In this document: positions 22,742-34,100 of the stretch, piece after piece
Numbering within the stretch: position 1 is the stretch's first letter
How the letters are laid out: each line of letters begins with the position of its first letter
From: Montifringilla adamsi
Taxonomy: Eukaryota > Chordata > Aves > Passeriformes > Passeridae
Reading direction: 5' to 3'
DNA length: 64,000 nt
Assembly: GCA_017590115.1 (NCBI GenBank)
Contig: JAGGNK010010225.1
Coordinates: 1,736,001 to 1,800,000, forward strand
Translations under genes and position numbers: made by a program
The notes under the pieces: model-generated
The model's input: the letters and a program-made list of their open reading frames with translations, nothing else
Told to the model about the DNA's origin: nothing
The model's database searches: none

Positions 22742-23045
22742 TGCTAAGAGGATGGAGTCAGGCTCTGCTCGGTTGTGCCAAGCAGTGGGTAAGAGGCAAC
22801 GGGCAGAAACTCATCCGTGGGAAGTTTCACCTGAACATGAAGATGAACTTCTTTACTGTGCGGGTGACTAAGCACCTTAACAGATTGTCCAGAGAGGCTG
22901 AGGAGCCTCCGTCACCAGGGATATTCAAAAACCCCCTGGACACAATCCTGTGCAGTGTCTCTGGGATCGTCTTGCTTGAGCAGGGAGGTTGGACCAGCTG
23001 ATCCACTGTGGTCCCTCCCAGCCTGACCCATTCTGTGATCCCCTC
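22742..23045 (+). mobile_element. CR1 LINE 3' end upstream of CNOT10
   Basis: It matches the CR1 3' terminal region: GAACTTCTTTACTGTGCGGG, then CAGAGAGGCTGAGGAGCCTC, GGATATTCAAAAACCCCCTG and the terminal GACCCATTCTGTGATC. It is 5'-truncated. It lies within 0.5 kb of the CNOT10 start, just outside the CpG island. Confidence 0.9.
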
Positions 23046-23360
23046 CAGAGCAATAGCGGTGACCTGGAGGCTTCTGTTCAATGTATTCTCTAGTTCATGT
23101 GCATTATCAGGCGCTTCTCACCATACTAATTAATGGCAATAAGTGCCCGGTGCAGGCTCAGTGCCGACATCCCACATTCCTTCCTAAGTGGCTGTTTGGG
23201 CACTGCACACCCACAGCCTGGGCAGGGGCACAAAACCCTCATCACACTGAGGACCCCAATTAGCCTTTTTAATGGTTGTTCTTATATTTCTTATTCAAGT
23301 AACAGACATGGGATAAATGGCACTGGCATTATCATGAATATTAAAGATTCTTAAGTGTTT
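23046..23360. other. Intergenic spacer between two CR1 copies
   Basis: Unique-looking sequence. Short open frames only, nothing supported. Confidence 0.6.
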
Positions 23361-23361
23361 G

Positions 23362-23825
23362 TGTCCAGTTCCAGGCCTCTCAATTCCGGAAGGACAAAAA
23401 GGTTCTGGAGTGGGTCCAGCAAAGGTCAGTGAAGCTGGCTAAGGGTCTAGAGGATAACAAGGAGCAGCCAAGGGAACCGGGGTTGTTTAGCCTGGAGAAA
23501 AGAAGGCTCAGGAGTGACCTTATTACTCTCCACAACTGCCTGAAAGGAGGGTGTAGTGAAAGGGAGGTCAGGCTGTTCTCCTGGGCAACCTGTGACAGGA
23601 CTAGCCTCAAACTGTACCAGGGGAGGTTGGGCATCATTCTTCATGGAGAAAGCAATTAAACGTTAGAATGGATTGCTCAGGGAAGCAATAGACTTGCTGC
23701 CCCAGCAAAGACTGGACATAGCACTTAATACCATGGTCTGGTTGACGTGCTGGTGTTCAGTCATAGGCTGGACTTTCTGATCTCAGAGAGCTTGTCCAAG
23801 GTAATGGATTCTGTGATTCTGTTAT
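23362..23825 (+). mobile_element. Second CR1 LINE 3' fragment upstream of CNOT10
   Basis: The plus strand contains GGTTCTGGAGTGGGTCCAGC, GTTTAGCCTGGAGAAAAGAA, CTCAGGAGTGACCTTATTAC and the end ATGGATTCTGTGATTCTG, all CR1 3' landmarks. The tail (ACCATGGTCTGGTTGACGTG) is of a different CR1 subfamily type from the copy at 22742-23045, so the two are separate insertions in the same orientation. Confidence 0.9.
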
Positions 23826-25509
23826 TACTTGGACCTGCTACACATAGTATTTTAGCATTCACCTTTGCTACGATGTATCTTAGTAGGCTGAGCAGCCACT
23901 TCTTGTTCTGACTCTTGGGCATAGACTCTGTGGATGAGTGCAGAGGAGCCAGGTAGGGGGTTCTCTTTTGAACCCTCATGCTTATATTTACAACAGGAAG
24001 TAGGATGAGGTTAGAAGACACCCCAGAGATGTCCCCTTCAAGCACCAAAATGTTCCTTGTGTCTCTGTCCCTTGGAGTCAGGCTCCACAGACACAGGGAC
24101 AGTTACCCTTAATGGCCATCATCGACATGCACTGTGCTTCTTCTGTGTCAGTGTGGTCCCTGCCAGACACTGCTTCCACAGTGATAGCCAACAGTTATCT
24201 GTTGATATGGGAACACTTTCTTCTATTATTTCTCCTGATGTGGAGAAATCCCCCTTCCCCCACTCCTTCCTCATTTATTCCTGTTAAGCATCACCTTGTT
24301 TTCCTACTTGTGACAGCAAGCGTAGATACACTCAGTTCTGATTAAGAGGCTTTAGTTTGTAAGGTTTTTGTCTCGTTGCCAGCAGACAACACTTGTCAAG
24401 ACAGCCCAGAGTGTCTCACGCACACTGCACCTGTGGTGTGCCTCTTGCACGTTAGGGGAAAGTTGTCCTTGGAAAGTCAACAGCTAAAGGGATTCAGTGT
24501 ATGCAGGATTTCTTAGCAGTCTTCTTGCAGTGGCCTCCAGTGACAGTGTTCTCCCTAACTCTGCTATCAGGCCTCTCAGAGAGGTCAGGTTTGTAGGTAA
24601 GGAAAAATTTAACACAGGGAAACAGCTGGGAAGAAATGCACTCTAACACATACCAGCTCTGAACACCTTTAAATCACAGCTTTTAATGAGCCAGGCCCTG
24701 TAACATGAAGGATTCTGAAAAGGAAGATTGAAGAGCAGGATGATTCTTCCTATTTTGTAATTGAAGTTCTGAATATTCCAAATTATGTCTAACAACTTAC
24801 TGTTTATCACTGTTTCTTCAATTCATCTTCACTCAACTCTGATCGTCAGGCTTTCTTTTAGACACATATATGAGAAATAATCACATAATTCTTATTCTTA
24901 CATATCTTATTCCAAGTCTCTGAATTTGTTGTATCTTCTTTTGTAAGAAGTTGGACAAGACCTGTATGTATTTGTGAGTATCTGCAAGTTGCAATAGCAA
25001 GTACTCCTAATGTGTATATATTTAAAAGTGTAATTATTTATTAATGTTGCCATTCTATTTATTTATATGTGCATATACATGTAAAAACCATGCTGTTTTG
25101 GTAAGAAATAAAACCTGTAAAGGGGAGAGCACTGTGCTACAAGTGTAACTGCATATTCTCTCTGCTTTTATCAAAACAAGGAAGTCACCAAAAATCTATG
25201 CTGAGTGACCAAGCCAGAATGGCCAATGTGGACCTGATGTGAATGTCCATGTCTCTGTCTCCCAGGCTTGGTCCAGTGTTTATTCCCAGTGCCTGAGCAG
25301 AAGCCTGCTTGCTCCAGAGCATGTCACATCAGGATGGGCACTGCGGTGAATTTGCCGTGCCGTACTGTAGCTTTTCTTTAACAATCATGTCAAAACCTAT
25401 TTAGCTTCAGTTGTGGCAGCCCTGGTATCCAGCTGCTCCTCTTCCACATCGTGACATCTAGAGGACAGTAAGAGTTTGCTTTTTCCATGTCTTGGCTTGA
25501 AAATACAGG
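23826..25509. other. Intergenic sequence
   Basis: No gene or recognised repeat. AT-rich around 24990-25090. Short open frames at 24057-24345 lack any family resemblance. Confidence 0.6.
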
Positions 25510-26155
25510 TGTCTGCTAAGGAAGGCAGGAGCCTCCTTTGACATGGAAAATGTAAACCCCCTCTCTCCGAATTATTATAATTTTAAATTAAGGAGCTCTT
25601 AGACAAAGATGTGGGAGCAGGAATAACAGTTCTTTACTAGGAAAATTAAAAATACAAATGCAATAGTACAAAAAAGCTACTGACACCCTGTTGGTCAGGA
25701 TGTTGGTAGCAGTCCCATTAAATGGTGGCTGCAGTCCTCCTGGAGTGACAGGTGTGGTTCTGTTGAAGCAGTGATCCTGTAGAAGGGTATAGTTTTCCTC
25801 TGATGGTCCAGTGGTGGTGTAGATGGACCTGGTCTTCCTCTGGGAATCTAGTGGGAAAAGGCTGGCTGTGGTGTTCCAAATATCAGATTATATCCAGGTA
25901 GGAATGCTTGGCTCCTCCCCCTGGGCAAAGCATCTCACAATGGGATGATGTAATTTTTATCAGTCATGCAGTGAGACTCAATGGCCCATTAACAGCAGAT
26001 ATATCCCCGAGGGAAGCCATGGAAGAGATAAAGAAAACTGCCAAAGCTGCTTTTGACAGGTGGCCCAATTAACAGTAGATAACTGCCCCACTTCTAACAG
26101 ATGGCAATAGAATACACAGCCCCAGCCACGTCTTGCAACCTAAGACAATCCATCA
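25510..26155 (-). mobile_element. Endogenous-retrovirus LTR-like repeat (probably solo LTR)
   Basis: A moderately repetitive-looking block that I recognise from memory as an LTR family common in songbird genomes. Landmarks include CACCCTGTTGGTCAGGATGT, GGAATGCTTGGCTCCTCCCC and CTCACAATGGGATGATGTAA. Read on the minus strand, an AGTAAA signal (25638-25633) precedes a short 3' segment, consistent with LTR orientation. I see no gag, pol or env reading frame on either side, so it is most likely a solo or remnant LTR. The edges and family name are uncertain. Confidence 0.55.
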
Positions 26156-27500
26156 TGCCATAATTTTACCACAGGACTTGTTTACCTGAGAGGTACTTAC
26201 AGCAAGCTTTGGTATAACTTCCATCATCATTTTGGCATGTCTGCAGCTTGTAGTTCCAAAATAATTTCTCTTTTTTCATTTCTAGGGGGCAGACAAAGTA
26301 ATTTTTATCAGCTGGCCTTTTTTTTTTTCAGTATGGATTATTTTTAAAAAGGAACTTAAATAAAATCTCTTCTTATTAATACTCAATTGCTTATGTGTGT
26401 GGAGCTTACTGAAGGAAAGGAAGAGACCTGCCCTTTATTACAAGTCAAACACACAGTCATGCAATCAAAAATGTTGACATTTTTCCTTCAAAAATATTGT
26501 GATAGCTTCACTACTTTCCTGTAAGGAAAGAGGAGCAGGTTTCTTGCATAATTGTTTCTTATGTTATACTATTGTTTCTATGTTATACAAGTTTCTTGTA
26601 TCATTTGCTTTCTGCTTGGGTCTGGTCTCAGGGAGGCGGGCACGCCATCTGCTGTGGAAGATACAGAATAAAATCAAATACCATTTGTGAGAATAAAAAA
26701 AGTATGTAGGAAAAAAATACTTCTAAAATATTAACTCTCCTGGAATTTAGTTTTTTTCAGGAAAGAATTTACCACAATTCAGGCTTTTAAAACAAATCTC
26801 ATTCTGAAGAAAATAAACATGGTACAGAGATGGGCAGTTTTTCTAAGTTTCTTTTGCCCATTTCTAAGTTAAATTGTTAGAAGCCCAAAGAAGCCAACTG
26901 TAACTAGTAATTTCAAGGACAGTGGGGGAAGTGTCAGGAGCAATAAAACCTATCTGCTCTCAGACAGAGCAGAGTAGTCTCAACATCTCATTCCTGCCTT
27001 GTACACTAGCTTCCTTTAGCAGACTAGATTAAGCAAAAGTAGACCAGGGTTTTCTCTCTGCTTTTGGCCTCAAAAAGCAAACTTTTCAAGGCTCTGTTTC
27101 AAGTTCTTGGAGACCCAAACACAGCAATACAGCAATCTCCTAGCCAGCCTTGCAGCTGTAATGAGATGTAGATAACCTCTCCACTGATCATACCAGCAAG
27201 ACTTGGCTAGCAGAGGAGAAAATCAGGATTTGTGGCATCCCCAATCACTGCCAGGCTATGGAAGAGAGAAAAGAGTATGACCAGCTCCAAAGGGACCAGT
27301 GAAAATTACATGCTTTTGCCAGATTCCACAGTATGAAAATCTCAGCAGCACTTTGTTTGCCTAGTATATTCCAAAAGAGAATTTAATAGAAGAAATGTTT
27401 TCTATGTTATTATTAAAGCTCCCTCTCCTTTGCCACTCTAGTTTAAAAGCCATTACCCCCTAGGTGGCACTGTCCCATAAAACAAGGCATGTTTAAATAT
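26156..27500. other. Intergenic sequence
   Basis: Nothing coding. A two-copy near-tandem repeat of about 20 bp (ATTGTTTCT-ATGTTATAC) lies at 26551-26588, and a T-run at 26320-26330. Confidence 0.6.
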
Positions 27501-27501
27501 G

Positions 27502-28170
27502 GAATGATCATTAAGAAAGAGTCATTAAGGTTGGAAAAGACCTTCAAGATGAACCTGTGGCCAAACACCACCATGTAACTAAACCATAGCACTTATTGCC
27601 ACATCCAGTCATTTCTTGAACACTTCCAGGGATGGTGACTCCAGTGCCAGGAGCAACAGGTTGTACCAATGCTTGACAACCCTTTCAGTGACAAAATTCT
27701 TCCTGATGTCCAACCTGAACCTCCACTGGTGCAGCTTGAGGCCATTTTTTCTTGCCCTGTCACAGGGCCTGGGAGAAGAGGCTGACCTCCACCTGGCTAC
27801 AGCCTCCTTTCAGGGGATTGTAGAGAGCGATAACGTCCTGCCTGAGCCTCCTCTTCTCCATGCTAAACACTCCCAGCTTCTTCATCTGCTCCTCAGAGGA
27901 CTTCTGCTCCAGACCCTTAATAACCTTTCTTGCCTTTCTCTGGACACACTCCAGCACCTCAATGTCTTTCTTGCAGTGAGGGGCCAAAGACTAAACACAG
28001 AACTTGAGGTGCTGAGCACAGGGGGACAATCACTGCCCTGGTCCTACTGGCCACACTAATTCTTTTACAGGCCAGGATGCCAGTGGCCTTCTTGGCCACC
28101 TGGGAACACTGCTGGCTCATGTTCATCTGGATGTCAACCAACGCCCCCAGGTACTTTTCTGCTGGGCCTG
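27502..28170 (-). mobile_element. CR1 LINE 3' fragment, minus orientation
   Basis: On the plus strand it starts with the reversed CR1 end (TCATTAAGGTTGGAAAAGAC). It continues through GGGATGGTGACTCCAGTGCC, TCTTCCTGATGTCCAACCTG and CTCAGAGGACTTCTGCTCCA, to about CAACGCCCCCAGGTACTTTT. About 670 bp of the CR1 3' region, 5'-truncated. The long plus-strand open frame at 27616-28059 is antisense CR1, not a gene. Confidence 0.92.
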
Positions 28171-31100
28171 TGGAATTCTTGTTTACAATATAAACTAGCG
28201 TAAGTATGTTGAATGTAGCTATTAGTCTCAGCTTGGTAATCCTCTTTTTCTGAATCTGTCTCTCAGTCAATAAAACATGCTGCTGTGAATCTCATTTAAA
28301 TACAGTATTTTTACTTTCAGAGTGCTATGGAATATATTTTCCTGGAAAATTATTGTGCATTGCATATATTTGTTCTGTGTGTGCTCAGTGAATAAACCTG
28401 CAGAGGTTGTGCTTACTTTAGCAAGTCATTCAGAGCAGCAGGAGCAGACTGACAGCTGTAAACTGCAGGGGCTGAGGTTCCTCACAGCTTCAGTATATTC
28501 TCACACAGAACTTATTTTGCATCTGGTGGGAACTGGCCCAGTACTGCACATCATCATCACCTATTTTGAAACTCCCTGAAAAAAAGCTCTCTCACAAAAC
28601 TTCCTCGACCACAGGACATCTCAGAAGCAGTAAGTTCCCCTCTCACCTGTCTCCCGTAGATATGTTTCACACCAGTCTCCATTATGTACATAAAAACTTC
28701 ACAGGCAGAAGGAAGCCCTCTTTTCTCACTCCTCCAGGTTTTGAGTGACACTGTTTTACTTGTTTCATATCCTGCTCTTCACTCTGGTGCTGGAACATGA
28801 ATTGCTTGGTGGTGCAGGGGAGGAGGAATAGCCTTTGCCCTCCAGGCACTGTAGCAGTGCCAGGAAAACACCTTGAGCACACCCTTCTTACCCCTTGCTT
28901 TCACATATAAAAAAAGGAGACAGGATATCTTTCTGACAGTGTTTACCACTGTGACAGCTTTGTTCACAGCCAGATAGAAATGCTGAGCCTAGGAGAGAAA
29001 CTTAGACAGACAGGATGTTGGGATGTGGAAAGAGAACAAGTGGGTGCAAAACTTCTGAGAGCAAGGGGGTGCCACTGAGGAACAGGGAACCGTGGAACAT
29101 AAGGGATTTAAAGAAATGATCCCACAATATCCTCAATTAATTTCTGTAATTCCCTTTTGAGAAGAGGTGCTCTGATTTTCTTCATATTATAGTACCTGGT
29201 AAATAATTCCATCATGTACATCTTCTTTGCTCACTCAAGATCTCCTCTGATTTTCCTTGTATATGGTATTATGTGTTGTCCTTTCATTTGGCTCTCACAT
29301 CATTATCTTTTTCTGGTAATAGGTTTAAGTCCAGACATCATCCAAATTGTGCCATGTAAGGCTTTCCTAGGACAAGAAACAAAATATGGTTTTATATAAT
29401 CTTCATTTTTCTCTTCTGATCTCATCCAGAAGAAATCTGCCCACCCAATTACAATTACTCTGGCAAACAAAGAGGTTGTGGGAGGAGAACTATTCACATG
29501 TCAGCATACATTTGGAGTTGTTTACCTTCCTGTAGAGAAGGCCAGCACCAATTTTATAGAACTTTGGTTTCCAGTTCAACTCTCAAATTGACTGGAGTAC
29601 CTTTATTTCAACAAAAGTATGCTCAGACCCAATCCATAACTTGCAGAGGGGCAAAATTTCCAGTGTTACCCAGTTAGGAGTAAAAGGTCTCTAAAACATT
29701 TTGTGACTACATCAGTGCCTTTTAGTGCAAGCAGGAATTGATTTATTCCTAACAGGAGGATGTCTGCATGATGTATGTGTTTATGTCCAATGTGTCAGGC
29801 ACTACTTTGTGCCCTTCAACATTGCAGAGCATTGTTTGACCCTTTTTAAGAAACAGATCTAGAAAGCAAATGTACTTGTGATGAATCAGAGGCTTTGAGG
29901 AAACATTGGTTCTTTCAGCCCAGCCTTAAGAATTCTTCCTGTGCTGGCCCAAGCTGATATGCACACTTAGTAAGAAACTCTAATACTGGATTTCTTTGGT
30001 TTGCAACAACGAGGAGGCTGGAGCTTATTAGGAAATTATATTATGTCTCCAGGCACTGAAAAGGTAAATTCTTCCTAATGACTTGTTTGTTGTAGTTATT
30101 ATTCTCAGCATTTCTCCAGACATTCAGAAATAGATTATTTCTCTCTTGAGAAGTATAAAGCAAATTTTTTTCACTAAGGAAACAAATTATTTTGCTTATA
30201 AAGCCTATATGAGATGTTGCAGAAGCCAAAAAATGGGTTCAGTACAGTTTTTCTACCTTAACAGCGTGCAGTAGAATTTTTATGTATGTTCTTGTTATTT
30301 TTCCTTTTTTTTTTTTTTTTAAGCTCTCACAGGCATTTGAGTAAATTTGAAGTATTTTTTCCTCCAAAACTTCTAGGAGCTTAGAAACATAAGACTGCCA
30401 CACAATTTGTTGAAAGATGTTAAGTCTTTAGTGATGGAGTTGCTTTTTTAAGAAATAGGAGGGGGTTTTATATATTATTTGCCTAAGATTGTAGGCCTCT
30501 GTAAAACTTGCATCTAAATGTCATCATGCTGCACATCTGCAGATCATACTGAGATATTCCTTTTTTGTTTGTTGTGAAAAGCAACAGGAAATACCCTGTT
30601 GGCAGCTACTATGTTCTCTGTGTGAGTCTGTGAGGTTCTGACTCAGACAGTCTCCAGTTCAAGTCAAAACCTCAGGTTTTAATGATACATGATTAAATAC
30701 AAAGGGGGTTTTGTCGGTTTTTTAATTAAATTTTAACTTGCTGTGTTACATCCCAGGAACAAAATACTGCATGTGATCCTGGATGAATGCAGGACAAAAA
30801 TCCTAACCCATATGTTTTCTTTATTTATAAAGATTAATGTAGACTTTATTTTATTTCAACAGTTCATGTTGACTCTTGAATTTCCAAATATATTTGACTG
30901 CAGTAGTAATTTCTGAAAGCTATTTTAGCTTCTTTCTATCTGTCCTTCCTGCCTAATCTAAGTCAGTTGTAAATGCATGTGGCTTCAAAGGAGGGAGGAA
31001 AAAAGCATAATGAGGATAGTCCATGTGCTTCAAAATGTTAAAAAGATGGAAAACTATTTAAGGAACAAAACATGTCTCAGGAGCTCGAGAATCAGTGTGG

Positions 31101-34100
31101 ACTGACATATGGTAATCGTATGTCAGCATATGCCTGTGCTACTTCTACAGCATATCTCCATTTGCTAAATTCTATTTGTGTCCGAAGTTGTAGCAAGATC
31201 AGGTTTCAATGCAGTTTAAAAAATGTACAAGCACGATGATATGCTTAATTTTTAGTTTTCTGTAGAAGCAATCCTGCATATTTTTATTCTTTCTTTGTTT
31301 CCTTGCTCCTTTTTCTGATTTCAGACACTTCAATTTACCCATCTCACTCCGTGTTAATTTCTTAGTATCAAGAAAATTTGGACCAGCTCCAAGATTAACA
31401 AGTATTCCTTGGGGCAGGAGGGAGGAAGATTCAAAAGATGCAGTGCACAGAAACTTGTAGAATTAGAAGAGGGGAAACAGTTTCAGTTTCCTGCTCTAAA
31501 TCTAGTAATTTAATAACCTAATCACTGAGTCATTGTGTGTATTTGTTTCTGGTTTCCAGAACCCAGAAATTCCATTCTGAACTAAAGAAATCTCTCTTTG
31601 GAAAATTTTGGTGAAGTTAATATAATTTTAGTTTCAGTTAAATAGGACTATTAGAAAAGTGCTGGGAAATTTCAGACACAAACTAGCTGTGAGTTATGAG
31701 CTAACACCAATTCTCATGTTGCTTCCTAAGAAATATTCCTTCCTCCATCTCAAAGCTGAGGATATCTGTTTGTTTCAGTTTTGTAACCCATGTTAAAGCT
31801 GACAAACTATATATTTGACTCTTCTGGCAATTAGAAAATAGCTTATTAGGAGCTGCAAATAATGTTGACAATTAACAGTAAAAATACTGAGTATTGTATA
31901 TGGGTCTAAGATTCCTTCCATTACTACAGTGTAAATGGAAAGCATTTCACTTAAGGATACTGCCTGACAGGGAAATAGGTTAGAGCAAGAAAAGATTCCA
32001 AGGGTAACATTGTGTTGTTTGGGTTACACAGATAAAGTAAACAGAGCACATATTTCCTTTCTATCTGGAAACAAGCAGTGAAGAATTTCAATTTCCAGTC
32101 AGACAGGCAGGGAGTGGATTCTCCTCTCAAGATAAACCCAAAATAACTTTGGCAAAGAATGTCTCTAGACTGACACTGCTACAGTCCAGATGAGAAATTC
32201 CCCCACATTTCTGAGTCTCAAGCATGGATGAACACAGCAGACCAGTGAAGCAATCATTTAATCATTCAGTTCCATTAAATGGGACATTGGTTAGCTATAT
32301 GTGTCAAGAGCTAGAAAAAGGAGAGCTACTTTGAATACGCACAGGCCTTGGGATTAGAAAACCACCAGGATTTCTGCCCAAGGATTGCTGCACTGAAATG
32401 TCTTGGAGGTTTCTATCATAACCCAAAGCTGTGGTGGTGGTTGAGGAGAGGCTGTGCAATGGTTGCTGCAGTTTCTGCGTCGCTGCATTACCTTGTAATG
32501 ACATTAGCACATATTTTACATTCTGGGAGGGGAATGCTTCCCTCCTCCTCCTCCCTGCTGCTTAGAAACAGTGAAGAGATGAGATGTGACACTTGAAAAT
32601 GCTACAGCGCTGTGACCTCACCGGGGTAATAAGATGGTCTTAGTGGAGGCAGAAAATTCAGCTGCCTGAAGTACTTTTGCTTCGTCCAGCTGGTGTCCTA
32701 CTGTGCAAAGCTGCTTCCAGACAGCAGTGCTTTGTTATTCACTTGACTTTACTAGCCCTTGTCAGAGTTAATTGGATTTGTGACATGGTCAGATGTTTAT
32801 TTCTTGATTCTGTTGTCCCTTGCCTTAGAGAACTCATACGCCAGGGGAAACAACATTACATCTAGCAAATGCCAAACTATGAAGAGATACACAGAAATGC
32901 TGTCCAACTTTTTAGGAGATAAAATTTAAGGAAATGTGTGCTTAAAATATTTTCCCCTCTAATTTATGACAATATTGTCACTTAGCTCTGGTTTATTACA
33001 ATAATTAAAGCAATTATAAACCCTTTTGTTTAAATATATCCACAGCTCTCTAGACAGTCAAATGTCACATTCATTAATGTGGTCACATATAAATGCCCAA
33101 CTAAACCTTATTGTAGCTGAATGCTGTTTTGGGGAAGAATGCACATAAAACACATAAACACAAGGTTACATTTCTGGTAAAATCTCTTAGTTTATTAAGC
33201 ATTTGAAAAACTTACGCTCTTATGAAAGCCACTGCCTACAGGCATAATTTTATTATACCTTCCTTTGTGTAATAACTTCTGTTTTGTATGTGAGATTATA
33301 TACGATAGTAGTTATACAACTCACTTTCTAAATCTTTGCTATTACTGATGTAGTATTTTGCTGTAAATGTTTTTAAATACAATGAAGAAATGTTCATGAA
33401 GTTATTGATACCTCTAAATTATTTAAATCAAAAAACAAAAAATGACTTGATTTACAACTGCCAGAAAAAGCAGTTGAATGAATTTTGGCACAGAATCCCA
33501 GAGAAGGTTTTAGTCTGAAATGCAATCTCCCTTCTTACGGAAGTTTTGCTTGGATGAGAGGCCCACATGTGACCTTAGAGAACAGATAAACACAGACACG
33601 CTCACAGCACTCTGGAAGTCACAGTGGATGCAGTCTTTTCTTCAGGCTTGAAAAGAGTAAATCAACCACAGCTTTGTGAACAAGGAGTGTATAGAAATAC
33701 CTGAATACTCATTCATATGCCAGCATGAGCTAGATTTCATAGATGTTATATGATAGTAACAGCAGGAGAAGAGGGGGAGAGAGAGACAGATTGACAAAGC
33801 AGTTAAGCATGGGCTTAACTTTAAGTTTGCATCCAAATCCTCATGAAGTCAACAGCTATGCATTTGGAGCTATGCCAGGATGCAGCTGAAGATGTGACCA
33901 TCATAGTCCACTTTATGTAAGCATGTTGTTACTAAGTTTGTAAGCAGAAATGGAGTTAGGCAGTTATTGGTAATCTGTGTTGTGAAAAACATGTTGGCAA
34001 AATTTTTATATTGGCTAGTGCAAGAGAGTAATAGAATCAAAAAGAAACTACATGTCATCATGTCAGCAAGAAAGTGTATGATTTGTTTCTATTTCATTCT

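Noticed and set aside
25510..26155. An intact endogenous retrovirus
   Set aside because: No gag, pol or env reading frames and no second LTR are visible nearby.
27616..28059. 147-codon plus-strand open frame
   Set aside because: It is the antisense of a CR1 3' region; no protein family and no initiation context.
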